From assembly GCF_024713945.1 (NCBI RefSeq), contig NC_134683.1:4651501-4715500 (forward strand): a stretch of 64,000 nucleotides of DNA, in the 5' to 3' direction. Every line of letters starts with the position of its first letter. The first letter of the stretch is position 1. Below, one piece after another: positions 12,001 through 27,000 of the stretch. Source of the stretch: Dermatophagoides farinae (Eukaryota > Arthropoda > Arachnida > Sarcoptiformes > Pyroglyphidae). Below the pieces are notes generated by a model. That model ran no database searches. It worked only from the letters and a program-made list of their open reading frames with translations, and was not told the DNA's origin. Both the position numbers and the translations under genes were made by a program.

Positions 12001-15000
12001 TGTACCATGAAAACTACAAACTACAAACTACATACATACACATCTTCCACGCTCAATAGCTCGTTTTATAAAAAAAAACTTGTGAACAGGCAAATAAGAG
12101 ATTCATTCAAGCGAATTTTGAATGAATTTTTTGCCATAAAAAAATATTAGCAGTGATGTGATGATGGCCAGAAAACGGAAAAAAACAGAAATATTGTGAA
12201 CAACAATATTCAATAAATCGATAAATTTTCCATATTTTCAACAGTACATGTATAAACGGTCAAAGTGCAAAGTGTATTGACCACGGAAAAACAAATTGAA
12301 CAATAGAAACAAGGATATGATGATTTTTTTGAATTTTGCCTACGCCCTAATATGTTGTTGTTGTTGTTGATGGCTTGATGGTCAATATATATTCCTATCA
12401 TTTATCTGGTCAAATGTGAAATTCTCGATGACATGACATTAGAGTTCTTACACAATTTTTCATAGCCATTCCACAAATGAAATCATCAATTTCATTCATC
12501 CATAATAATAATAATGGATCAGTGTGTATGATGACAGACGGGGCACAAGAAAAAATAATATGGGCCATAAAAACAGTGTACAAACAATATGTCGGACCAA
12601 ATAACAACGAAAAAGAAATATGGATCAATTTCAATTAAATATAATGCATATAATTTTCGTTTTCGAACGTGATGATTCACATTGAACTAACACGATAATA
12701 ATAAAAGTCATCTAACCAGCGAAGAGAAATAAAAACAACAACCGGACAAGTGTAGATCAATTTGTCAAATGAATAGAATGATGATAACCGAAACGAAAAG
12801 AGAGAGAAAAAGAAAAATCTCTAAACATTCACGATTCATTCACAAACACCGGAAAAAAGTGTCAACCCAATGTGTGTGTGACATATATTCAGAGAATTTC
12901 ATTTCATTTCATTTTTTTTTCTCAGGCACATTCCTGACGCATGACACACACACAAGTGGCAATTTATCATCATCATCGATTTGATTACATAATCGATGAT
13001 GATGATGATAAAAAAAATTACCGACAAACAAAACAAAAACCGCATCAACATCCACGATAAGGAATGATTCAAAAAAAGATCAAAGACAATTGATGCGCTT
13101 GTTTTGTATGTGTGTGTGTGCGTAAATTGATGTTATTATTACGATGATGATGACGAGGCCGCATCGATTATTATCATTATTATGAATGAATGAAACAAAA
13201 CAACAAAAAAAAATCAAAACAAACAAAAACGATCGACCGATGTTGATGGTGATGATGATGATGATCGAAAAGTTATAAATGCAAAAGCGGTCAAAGTACA
13301 GAGTACCGAAATATCGTTGTGTTCAAAAAAAAGAGAAGCTCCATTACAAATTGTATACAATGATGATGATGTCGGCTAAATGTCAAAGGTGAGAGAGAGA
13401 GAAAGAGAGATGGAGATCAAATGGCAAAATATTGAAAATCATCATCATCATCATCTCCTTGTTCATCAACAATGTCTATATATATTTGATGATGATTATG
13501 ATGTCAGCCGCACACACACACACACACACATCGGCTTCGATCTATCAATTAATTTTTTTTTTTGGTTTTTTTTGATAAATTCTGCATTTTTTTATTCGTT
13601 GTTGTTCATCGATTGATAAATGGTCGATGATGATGATAATGGATGCCGACAAAGTTAACTTTGTACAATTATGATTTCCGATACGATACTACGATATTTA
13701 GTTTTGCTGAAAGTTTTGGTCAACGTAAAATGATCTTCGATAAGTAGAATAGTGGCCACCCATGTTTACTTCATTCATATCGATTTGAAAATGAAACGGA
13801 ACTATGAATCGGAATTTTTATTTATTTGTCAAAAACATTTTGATTTGATTGATTTTGGTCGAAAAAATGTCATATCAAATCAATATTCACAAATCAAAAT
13901 GTCCTGGACATGACCTGAACTCGCTCTTTTTGATGATGATGATGATAAAGACAGTGTGGAATGTGTGGCCAGGAACCACACCATACCATATGTGGTGGGT
14001 GGTCCACAATGTGTCGTGATTATTTTTTTCAGGTGAAAAAAAATAAAACTAGCCTAGATGCAAATGTATGCAAATTGCATCATGTTTTACTAATCATTAA
14101 ACAGAACAGAACAGAAAAAAAACTAATCATAATCAACACTATGGCCAAAAATTATAACTATTGTGAGAAACAACCTCTAACCCAAACGAGAAACACACAC
14201 AGAACATAATCATTTTTCTTATTTCTTCATTTGTTTTTTTTTCATTGGAAAAAAAACAAAGTTATTTACACCATTACCACCAATAGATGATGATGATGAT
14301 GATGATGGTTAACAAATTTTTGCATTAATTTTTCTTTCATACTCTGTTTGCAATCATCTGTGGTTCATATTAATATACATTTTTGTTTGTTTGTTTGGAA
14401 ATTTTTGCCTTTAGGCTTTTAGCTCATATGATGATGATGATGATGATGAACTAAAATAGAAATTTTCGTTATATGTTGGAATTTTGTTATTATATAACAA
14501 AGTGATGTGTGTGTCTGTGTCTGTGTGTGTGTGTGTTTGCTATACATATTTCAATAATGATGATAACTACGATAATTGTGTTGCTGTTGTGCTCATCATA
14601 ATATTCGCTACATAAGGAATTTTCTTACCAACCGAAAAAAAATATCTGATTTATACACACACTATTTTCACGATTATTCAAACATAAACGAATGAGAAAT
14701 TCCGGTGAAAAAAAAAATTTTTTTTTGTTTTGTTTTATGAATGAATGAATGTAAAGCAAATAAATTTCATTGCCAATTTCACCACCACCACCACCATTGT
14801 AAACGAATTGAATGAATTATGAACTTATGAAGAGGAAACAAAAATAGTGTGAATGAGAAGCTAATAATGAGCTGATGATGATGATGATAAAATAAACAAC
14901 AAACAAACAAGATTTGAATCACACACGACCAAGACGATGATGATGACGACGACAACGTTCTTGAAAATGAAAAAAAAACATTTCTCTCTCTCTCTCTTTC

Positions 15001-18000
15001 GAAATAGTCGACAGGTAGTTAAACAGCAACCACCATTCAACAGACTAGAAGATTTTTTTTCTTTTCGTTGATTGCTGGCTATTTTTCGTTCGTTAGTTAA
15101 ATAAAACAAACAAAACCTAAGAATGGAAAATGAACCTAACCTTGTTGTTGTGATCATGAACCAATGATGATGATGAGCTAGACGACTGGCGCCATTTATG
15201 ACGCCAGGCCAGACCATGAAAGAAAAAAAATGCCAAAATACGAAATAAACGAAAAAATAAACCTTGGCAGACACATACAGTCAATTCAATTTGAGGCTTG
15301 AATTTTTTTTTGTTTTGTTTTGTTTATTTCTCTCTTGCTTTTCAAAATGTAGTAAATGTCTGCCTAGCCTATTCTTCGTCTTCTTCTCGGCATGTGTGAT
15401 GATGATGCGGCCATCATCATCCATCGTGGTCAACGGAGTATGATATGACCATATCACGATCATCATCATGAATGAATGAATGAGAAAGAGAGATAGATAA
15501 GGAAACCAAAAATGATGATGATGAAAAAGAAGCTCGTGATGATGATATTCAGGCTTTTTTTCAGTTCACAAAAATCTAGTTAGTTGAAAAAAATAGTAGT
15601 CCAATGTCTTGATGGCGACGACATGATCATAATCATATAATCATCATCATCATCATGGTTTGTTTGTTTGTTTTTATTCATTCATTTCATTTCATTTTAT
15701 TTCATGTTTTAACAGTGTAAAACTAGGTGCTAAAACTCTTAAATATTTTCAACCCCCTCTCTCTCAACACTAGAACTTTGTTGGATAAAAAATTGAGTAG
15801 GCAATTTTTCGTTTACTTATGAACGAAATGCAATGCATATTTTCTAACCAGGTAAATTTCTTTTCAGCAGCAACAAGAAACGTTTCAACAAATACCAAAT
15901 ACTAAATAAATAATGTACCATCCGGATATATGAAACCGGATGGATAGAATTGCAAATGCAATTAGTGTAAACAATAATTGATCATTAATGATATAGAGTA
16001 GTGTGCTTGTTGTTGTTGATACTGTTATTTCGATGTTATCAACAACATCATGGAAAAAAAATAACGAAAAAAATGTCATCGGTAATTGCTATGTGTTACA
16101 CAGAAAAAAGTCCAACTATCGACCATACCCCCCAGGGAGAGATCTATCATTAAAAGTGACATGCCAGTTACACAATGTCAACCATTTTCGTCCATTTTTT
16201 TGATTATTATCCATCAATTTCCAGATAGAGAATCAAGACAAATAAAAAAAAAGGAAAAACAAATACAATACATATCCATTATCAATCGGTAATTGTAATG
16301 TACGAAAAAACATCGAATTTGATTTTTGGATTTGTATTTCGACAAAAAAAAACAAAATAAGTGGTATAATCATGGATGTTTTGAAGGAAAACAAACAAAC
16401 AAACAAAGAATGAGTAAATCAATAAATGACATAATCATGCGTATTTCGAATGTTCAATGGACAAAATTTTCATTATCGTGTGAACGCACAATTCGGGGAT
16501 AGAAAAAAATTTTTTTTCAATTGTTTCCCCATCGATTTTCTGCAATGCTGTTGTCGTTCTGGTGGTTCAATAAATAAAATTCGTCATTCATTCACTGACC
16601 GTTGGTCAAACGATGAATTTCTTTCTCACCACCAGTATCAACAACGAGAATCGATCGCGAAACGAATTAAATTGAATTTTTTTTTTCAAAGTTTATCAGT
16701 TATTCCTAGTAATAAATAGATCACATGGACACACACGTTTTTGAATTTGATTCTTTTTTATTTATCCATGATAAATCAGTGGCTCATCACACAAAGATAT
16801 TTTATTATCATCAACAACAACAAAAAAACCAGAAAGATTCCATTTCAGAACCGATTCAATTTTCAACTTGCGTGCGTGATGTTTTTGTTTGTCATTCATT
16901 CTTTCTTTTATCGACACAATAAATCGGTGATATTGATGGCAGAGTAAATTGTCATTGTCATTGTCATTGGTTGTTGTTGTTGTTATATTTTGGTAATTGT
17001 AATGCTAAATTAAACGTCAAAGGTCATAGAACACACACGCACACACACAGACACTAAAAAAAGAAAAGATAAATTGGAAACAAAAAGATTCTGAATTGAC
17101 TAATGGTCATCACCCATCACCAAAACAAGAATTGAAACAATTCAAGAATCAAGTATGCATGATGTTTGTGTGTGTGTGTATGTGTTTCGAATAACACAGA
17201 AAAAAGGAATCATTTTCATTCATTCATTCATTGTCGATAACAACAACAAAAAAAAACTGACACGTGACCCTTGTTTGTCATCGCGACATTGATGATGATG
17301 ACATCACGATATCACGAATGTTTTTGAATATAAAATACACAACGATGTCATTGTAAATGTAGACGACAATAAAACGAAAAAAAATCTTGCAATAAAATTG
17401 ATGATTGGAATCATCAAGATCATCATCAGATAGCATTGTGTGTGTATTGTGGATCGTTTGGTTGGTTGAATCAAATGAGTGTGATGGATACATCATATAA
17501 CAACACGGCACGTGTTTTTTTTTCTTATGAAGCACTCACATCAAAATGCTTGTTTTGTTGTTGTTTTGAACGTGTGTGTGTGTGTATTCTTTGAGTGCTT
17601 TTCTTCCACCACCACCACCACCACCATGAATTCTGGTATTTGAGAGGGGGAGGATTGGAATTTGAATCGAAAAGGGTGTGTGTGTGTGTGCATGGTGATC
17701 ATTTTCACAACAAAAAAAAAATGTTTTGAACACGTGAACATCGTTGCTGGTTGTTGTTGTTATTGCACACGCGGTTTGACTTTTTTTTCGTTTCTAAAAA
17801 TGTTCAGTCAGTCATTCAGTTCTTTTGTCTCTGTCTCTCAGTGTGTTTGAACATCATCACACAAAAGCCAAAAAAAAAATCATCCAAACATTTGATGACA
17901 ACATTGTGTTGGTGAACTGGAAAAAACAGAATATTCTCTCTCTCCATACACAAAGACACACTGAACATTATGTCATATGCACAAATTGGATTGTTAGCAA

Positions 18001-21000
18001 GTCATAAAAACATTACAAACATTTTGAACAGAAAAAAATAGAAAAATTGTCAGATTTTTTTTCATTCATTTGCTCGTTATCATCATCATTCATTCAACGT
18101 CGTTGACATTGTCATTTGTCTGGCTTCTGGGCAGAATTTTTCACGTTTTTTTTGTCATTTTCAAACAAATTCAAATATTTCTGGATCATCATCATCATCA
18201 TTTAATGAATGTAGCGCTCATTGTAAATGCCAGAATAATCAGAATGTACACATTCTATGACACACGACGACGATGCGATGCAAATTAGGAATGTAAAATA
18301 TCAATGATCATTAAGAATTGATGATGATGAGTGTGTGATGCACATTATTTGATTACCCAAACAAACAAAACAAAAAATAGAATCGTTCCATTGTTGCTCA
18401 AGAAATTAAAAAAAAAACAGTAACGAATTTTTCAATTCGATAAAAAAGCTAATCTTTTTCTTTTGGTGTTTGTGTCTACTGTGTAGACAGAAAAAATGCA
18501 AATTTCAAAAAAAAGAAAAAAAGAAAAATTCGATTCGCTCGTTGAATTAGGACGCACTCACCTAACCTATTACCTTTCACCCCCACTCTTGATCATCATC
18601 GTTTCTATCTCTCTCGAGACAAGCACATAGATTACTAGTAGATAATTTATGACCTGTTTTTTTTTGTTTTCTTGATTATATCTTGATACAGACTATCTAT
18701 TTGTGTGTGTGTGTGTCTGATCTAACTCTGATGGTGTTTGCTTCGTCGAAAATTTCGTCGAACGAAAAAAAAAGATCGTGTGGTCATTCTACTATTTGGC
18801 CTGTCAACACACACACACAAACTACCTGTAAAATTGAAGAAGAAAAAAAAGTCATCGATCACACACCACAAATGGTCAATTGATAAAATGAAAATGATGA
18901 TCATTGACATAAGCTTTTTATTCAATTTCATCATCATCATATATGATAATGAGGAATGATCATCATGATGATGAAAAAAAAGGTGATGATAGTTTCTCTC
19001 TCTCACTCACTGACACACACACACAATCAATATTAGTCAGTAAAAATCAAAATCAAAATCGTTCATGATTCAAGTTGTGTGTGATTAGATTAGAAGTTTT
19101 TTTCCAATTTTTTTTCTTTCTTCTTCAATTCATTCACTCAAATTGGCGACTAAATGTCTGACTCGTGTTGTTAGTTGTTGTTGATTTGCATATTTCTTGA
19201 TTGATTTGTGTGTGTGTATGTGATATTTCTAATCTCTAATTCACACACACACACACACACACACACATATGCACAACACAGGTAAGCAACATTGGTCAGT
19301 TTTGTATTTTTTTTTTCACTGTCAAATTCATCGAAAAACAGATACATTTAAAACACAGAAGCTTTTTTTGGTGTTGTTGTTTGTTGGCAATTTTTGAATT
19401 TTCCACATTGATTTTCATTTGTGCTTGTGTTTGTGTGTAACACACAATTGATGATGATTAAGGGAAAAGAAATGTGTGTGCAACCAAACCCAGGTAATCA
19501 TCATCACCATCATAATCATTATTCCATGTTCCATCATCATCATGGCCAGGTGAGAACAGGAACAAAATAAGAATAAAATAAACAAACAAACACCAAGAAA
19601 AAAAAAGACGAATTCTAATTATTAACTACCATCATCATCATCATCACCACCTCTTATTACTGAATTGGCTGTTTTTATCGTCGTTGCCATCATCATCAAT
19701 GTTGTCGTCGTCGTCGTATTCGTTCGTAAATTGTGTGTCTGTCTTGTTTCTTTTTTTTTTGTTTTTGTTTCAATGTAATTATTTTAATTTGCACGTTTTT
19801 TTCTCACTGCTGTTTTGTGTTTTGTTTGTTTATTTGTCGATTACGACGTTGCAAACAAGGCCATCATCATCATCATCATCACCACTACACCATTTAAAGA
19901 CAATGGATTTTTTTTGGAGAAAAAAATGATTTCACAGCAAGATACCCCCTCATCCGAAAAAAATATATGCTAATTCTATACCTCTGTGTGTGTGTTAAAA
20001 TAGTCTGGTTGACATCATTCAATTTCGTTGTTATCGTAGTCGCCGTGATTCTCATATGATGATGATTATAAGTGAAATCAACAAGTCAACAATCATCATC
20101 ATCATCATCATCATCGACAACAGAAGTAGAGATATAATCAAGATAAACAAATAGACAAACAGACAACAACAACAACAACTATCATCATCATCATCATTGA
20201 GATAGATAGAATAAAATGGTGATAAAATAAACGTGCGTGTGTGTGTGTGCATAACCTTTGACCGGTGTGTGTGTGTGTCAAGTAAATGATGAAAATCTAG
20301 GTAATTTTTCCTCATATATTGCCTTTAGTCATTTGACCTTTAGAGCATAGTTTTTCATTGATGGATTATACACAGAAAATCATAGAAAAATGATAGTGTC
20401 TCAAATAGTCAAATATTTTTAGGTTTGTTTGTTTTCAGACTGTCTACACTGACCAACGGTTATTGTTCTTTTGTTTTTTTTCAGTGTAACTACTATCTAG
20501 ATTAATTCAAGACATTGAATTAATGTGATTCCTGATGATGATAAACTAAAACAGCAGCAGCAGAAACAGATAGAAAAAAAAATTATGATTTGCTGGTGTT
20601 TGGTTGGTGGTAATTGTCATGATGACACATTAGCACTCTCTATATCTATTTATCTAACAAGAGATGATAAATTTCACGAGAGACAGAAAGAAGTAAAAGG
20701 TCAAATTCTCAATTTGATAAATAAATAGGCAAAACTTGCAAAATCGTGATGCTTGTCGTGATATTGTGATTGTGTCAATCGTTGATGATTGAAAATTGAC
20801 GCCTTTCAATTCAACGAATAATGATTCAGCCTGTGCTTGTGTGTTTTGTTTTTGATGAATCGTTACTGTTGAAATGATAATTGCAGGAAAAAACAACAGC
20901 AACACTAACAATCAATAATAATAATCATCAATTCAGAAGAAGAAGGGTCAGATATAGATAATTTGTTGTTGTTGTTGTTATCCATCATGAGTAGAGAGTG

Positions 21001-24000
21001 TTAACAACAACAACTGAAAAACACACGCCTTAACAATTTTTTTCCAATGATTATTATGATGTTGATTTGTTTGTTTTTTTTTACCTGGTTGAATAAATGA
21101 TAACGATGAACGAACGATAACATATAATCAGAAAAAAAAGTTTCACCAGTTAACCAGTGGTAATAATGACCAGAAAAAAGAGCTAAATTTTGAATCAAAA
21201 TCTATTGATCACTATCATCACGAATGAAATAGACATTATCGATCGATAATCATGGAAAATTTGATTTACAATTCAATGTTTCACCAGAAATCATCATCAT
21301 CCAGAAATTCTAGATTCTTTCCAATTCCAAATTTTTCTCTTAGAACAAGTTACAATTAACGACAAAAATTCATTGCCTTTAGCACTTTTGTTTGTTTGTG
21401 TCAGTTTTGATTATACGAAATGTTGATCATCATGATAATGGCCTAATCTTCTTATATCCCCAGTGGTCATCATCATCATTATCATTATCACAGACATAAA
21501 AAAATCGTTTAGGGTCAACCAGAACAACAAACAAACTGATTCAACCAATCAACCAACCAAACAGGCACAAAAAAAAACAAGTTAGGTCATCAATACGCCT
21601 CTTCACTATTTTTTTTATATCGCTGATTATTTGAATTTAAATTAGATAGTGATGATGACCACAGTTTGATCATCATCATCTAAGACACTCGAAGCTAAAA
21701 TGGACAAATTATTTTTATTTCTCTATCTATTTTGTTGTGTGTGTGTGTTTTCAACAAATTAACAGTATATATTTCTTGGTGTAAATATGATGAGCATCAC
21801 ACACACACAATTTGAATCAATCATAACCAAAATCAATAGAGTAGTAATAGTAGCATTTCGTGGACAATTTAAATTCAAATTCAAAAAAAATACTCATAGT
21901 TCTCTGTATGCCGCCGACATTGATAATGATGATGATCAGTCGACCATTTTTTAATAATGACGACGACGCCCAAAAAAAATATCGTTGGCGCCATATCACA
22001 CACACATGATTTCAATCAATTTTAACAAATTTTTTTCCAAATAATGATGATTACCATCTTTCTCAATTTTTGTTAACTAGTTAACCAGACCAGGTGTGTT
22101 TGATATTTGACATCAATGTGTGTGTGTGTGTGTCATACGAGATAATTATTCCAGGTGCGATGGAACCGTTTTGAAAGCAAAGCAGCCAATGACGAAGCCA
22201 TTGAATTGAATGGATTGTCACGTAAAAATTTTTTTTTATTATCCAGAAATATTAATTCAATTAACTGAAATTTATCTACCAGAAACAAAACAAAAAGTTA
22301 AATGATTGAAACCAGACAACAACAGTCACCATTGAAAAAATATTGATGACATCATCATCATCCAACACTGGCCACAGTTAAACTATTGTCTATCGTCTGG
22401 TCTCTGGTACTAACAAACCAAAAAAAAATTGACAATCAAATTTAGGAAATATGGCAAGAACAAACGTTAATTGATTTGTATTTACAACGAAAAAAATGGG
22501 TTTTTGCTGTCCACCCTCTATTTTGATCATTGACCATTTGACCAATCAGTCAAACGATTCTAAACACTAAAAATGAAGAATCGATATCTTGAAAACAACA
22601 ACAACAAAACAAAACCAAAAAAAAAAAAAAAAAACAGGCCGACAATAAACATAAAAACAAAAACAAATAAACAATCGACAATGACTGTGATCGACACACA
22701 CACACACACACAAACACACAGACAGACAAATAACCACCAAAATATTACAATGAGGTCCAAGAGGTAAACACAAGGGCCATGTCAAAATAAAAATCAAGCA
22801 AATGAGAAACCAAACCAGACAACAACCCAATAATATCAATGACTAGACGCGACTGTATCATTTGATTCTGGCTCACCACCCGTTGTGACTTGTCGTTCAA
22901 TCGTTTGATTGTTTGTGACGTGGTCCAGACAACCAACAACAACAACAACATTGACTAGGGAAAAACGAACAATTCATTCTGACTTTTTCAAAAAAAGGAT
23001 GAGAAATAATTATTGTTATATATACCTGCCCGGTATGAATATGTATATCATGGCTATATAATCATCATCATCATCATCATTACATCGTATATTTGAATGA
23101 AATGCAAGTTTTTACTACCTTTGATCGATTCATAACTTGACGACTTGAGTTTAAATTTAAATTTTGAATGAACCATTCTAGTTTGGTGAAAAATAATGGT
23201 TACACATGGTACAAATAGTGTACACAATGAATGGTGGTAATACAACAAACCATTCACAACAACAGGCTACCAATTATCTATCAATTCAAACACACACGAC
23301 CAACGATAGAATCAACGAACGAAAAACAAAATGTGAAAAAGGCCCCTATGTATGTATCAACACAAGGTAAACAGACAGACACAAAATGGTTTTTTTTTGT
23401 TTCAATCATCATTCTCATTGTTTGTTTTTGGCTAGATTTTGCCAGCTTTGCGCTAACAAGGTAATCATCATCATCTGCTTAGTTACCACCAACATGCTAC
23501 CAGGTAAAAAGAGTGAAATTGATGATGTTGAAAACCAAAAAAAGCGAATAAAAACAAAAATTTTGCGGACTCCACTCACGCATTTTGTTTGTTTTTGTTT
23601 TTAGTTGGAATCAAAACAAACGAAAATAAAAATCATAAATTCTGGTGGTGGTGGTGGTGGTTACGGATGGATTGTGATTGTGTGTGGCCATAGACGATAA
23701 CGATATTTGCCTCTTTTTCACAAACAATTTCTGACCAACAAATTTTGTTGTTGTTGTCGTTTTTCATTTGAAAATCAATGATCATCAACATTTGTTTCTC
23801 TTGAATATGGCTACACTGACATTGATACTGACAAACAAATAATTGATGCGGCTTCAAATTCATACTGTTTTTGTTTTTGTTGATGGCCGCCAATTGGCGC
23901 CATACTTCTAGTGAAGTCGATAATTTTTTTTCGGTGGTAAGAATATTGTTGTTGTCGTTGTTTTGTTGAATTTATTGATTTTCACACACACAAAAAAAAT

Positions 24001-27000
24001 CAATTTTTATTTTATTTGATGATTCAAAGGAAAAAAACCTAAAAAAATTTATGCAAAACGTAGTGACCACCACGAAAAAATAAGCGAGATGGTCAATAAA
24101 AACAAAGTAAACAAAAAAAAATGTGACAAAAAAACACAATTCTAGAATCCAGAATTCTTTCAAACAAACCAAGAATTTTCTAAAACAAGAATAATCTACC
24201 CACAATTGAGTCGCAGAACAAAACAGAACAACGAACAAACACAAAAGCCAATCATATAAACAAATGTGAATGTAAACAAATTAACACACACAGTGAGTGC
24301 GGCAGAGACAAATTAGATTAGATAACTTTTTTTTCTGCTTCAATTCAAAGTTTGTTTTTTTTTGTGTGTATGACACCAACAACGAAAATAGAATGATGAT
24401 GAAAACATCCAAAAAGCTTAATCTTCGATTTGGGATTAGAGAAAACAAAAAAAAATTTTTTTTTATTCATCACGTTGTTGTTTGTTTGATGATTCATTCG
24501 AATGGAATTAAATTCCGTACACAATTTTCATATAAAAACACACACACCACAAACTATCTATTCATACACCATTAATGTTTCTGTACGTGTTTTTTTTTGT
24601 TGTTGTTGTTGTTGTTTACTTTGTTGATATATTCAATTTGTAGATTTTCAAATTTAATTTGTCTTGTTTGCATAGAGACAAAGAAGAAAAACGTATGTTT
24701 AAACATTGAATGAAACAAATGTTTGCATACACACACACGCAGAAAACGTGGAATTAATTATCTTTTCTCTGTGTGTGTGTGTAGATTTGCATATTAATTC
24801 TCATTGTTTTTTTTGGAAATACAAATGATGAAGATGTGCATGTTTGCATCTCATCATCGACACTTGGTTTTTTTTTGTATTCAAAAATTGAAAATTTTCT
24901 TTCTTTCTCAGTTTGGATAACACCTACCTGGTCGAATATTTAATCAATCGATCAGCAAGAGAAGATAATCACCAAAATAATAAATTGAACTACTACTACT
25001 ACTAGTGCTGTTGTTGTCAAATACTAATGGATTTTGTGTCTCGATCAAACAAACAGAAAATGGATTCTCACTTGAATGAATTTTTTTTCATTTCATTTAT
25101 TCAATACAACAAACAACAAAATAAATTCGATGACACCCTGAATGAATATCATCATCATCCTCATAATGATGATGACAATTTGGTCTACATGGGACAGTGA
25201 GAGAGAGAAAAAAAATTTTTATTCGGGTGTTAAGAAATGCATCCATCCATGTATATCGAGAGAAAACAAATTTTAAAGTGTCGAAAAAACCTCATGTCAC
25301 ACATATGTTGCAGCAGCAGAAATGGTGACAATCGAAAAAAAACTACAGACAAGGGTCAAAACAAAACAAAACAAAAAAAATTTCTGGATCATCATTGACG
25401 ACGACTACGACGACGACATAGAAATCGACACCGACGATCACATTGTCATTGCCGACAAACATACAAACACCAGGACCAGACAAAGACTAGATTAATTTAA
25501 TTTGATCAATTGAACCAAAAGAGAAAAAAAAATGGGAATGGTTTCAGGTTAATCGATATTATCATCTCTTAAATGGGCCATACACAAACACACACACATT
25601 ATAGTGGATATTGCCGCTTACCAATGAAAGAAAAAAAATGGCTGAAATGCCAATGATCAATCAGGCAATTAATATGTTTTTGAATGAACAAAAAAAGAAG
25701 AAGAGTTTTACATTGAAACCTCGAAAGTTTCATTGTATTTGTGCGTTTGGTAATGGATCCACGAAAACGAAAATTGGTTTCCAATTCAATTGTTGCTGTT
25801 GTTGTTATCTTGGGCTGTTTGTTTCACCAATGATGATGGATCAACAAAAAAACAAACGTGATATACCCATATGGAAAACAAACCGGCCTTTTACGACACA
25901 CACAAATACACATGGGCAGATTAATAGATTTGAATACAAAAAAAAATTCATCACCATCATCATGAGGAAAAAATGGACAAACCAACGAGCTTGTGTCCAA
26001 ATGTCTCGTTATCATTATCATGATCAAAGTGCAGTAAAGTAAAGTAGTCGTTTCCGACTGATTATAAACAAACGCTGGTGAATATCATGATCATGATGAT
26101 GACAACCGACATTAAAAATCATTCAACCTAAGCAACAACAGAAAAAAGTTTTTTTCATTCATTTTGATAGAAAGCTACTGTGTGTAGTTTTTGTTTAATT
26201 TTTTTCACCCATCTCTCTCTCTCTCTCTCACTCATCAATAAAAAACAAACAAAATTTCAAGGTAATATCATGTGTGAAACACACAACACACAAGTGATAA
26301 TAACCGACAGGATTTGAGAAAAGGATGTAAAGAAGAAAAAAGTAACATTAAAATGTGAATCATTGACATTTATCATCGATACACACACACACACACACAC
26401 ACATGAGTGTAATTATTACGAGACAAACAATCAGGCAGATAGCAAGGTGTGTGAAAAGGTGAAATTTTGTGACAAAAAAATGCCTGCATAACAAACAAAA
26501 TAAAAGAAGAAAAATGTAATAAAAACCAGGTAATAAAAAAACGACACATTGTTGTTGTTGTTATTTTAAGAAGCAACAACAACAACAAAAATGTTTCGTC
26601 TTTGTTTTTTTGACTTGAAAAAAAATTTACATAAAACAAACAAAACACCCTTATAAGTGGTGGTGGTGTTGTTATAAACAAGAAATGACCAATCAACTTG
26701 GATTACCATCATCAATGATGAGTGTTAAGCTCATGTCATTTGGATTTCATTGAGTTTTTTTTCCAAAGAATTTCTTTCATTTCTTCACTTTCTTTACATA
26801 GGTTCATTGAATGTGTCCAATCAAATCATCATCAACAAAATCGTTTGTTGCTGATGATGATAATGGTCAATGTCAACGGCCCATTATCAAATTGTGAATA
26901 TTTTTTTTTATAAAGATGCAAAAAAATGAAATTCCATTCACACAAAAAAGGTGTGGTTTTTTTTGTTGGAACAATCAATCTACGCCGGCGCATTAATCAA

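Noticed and set aside
22615-22640. Long A tract as a sign of a retroposed gene
   Set aside because: A and T homopolymers are common throughout, and no flanking target duplication or upstream coding remnant was seen.
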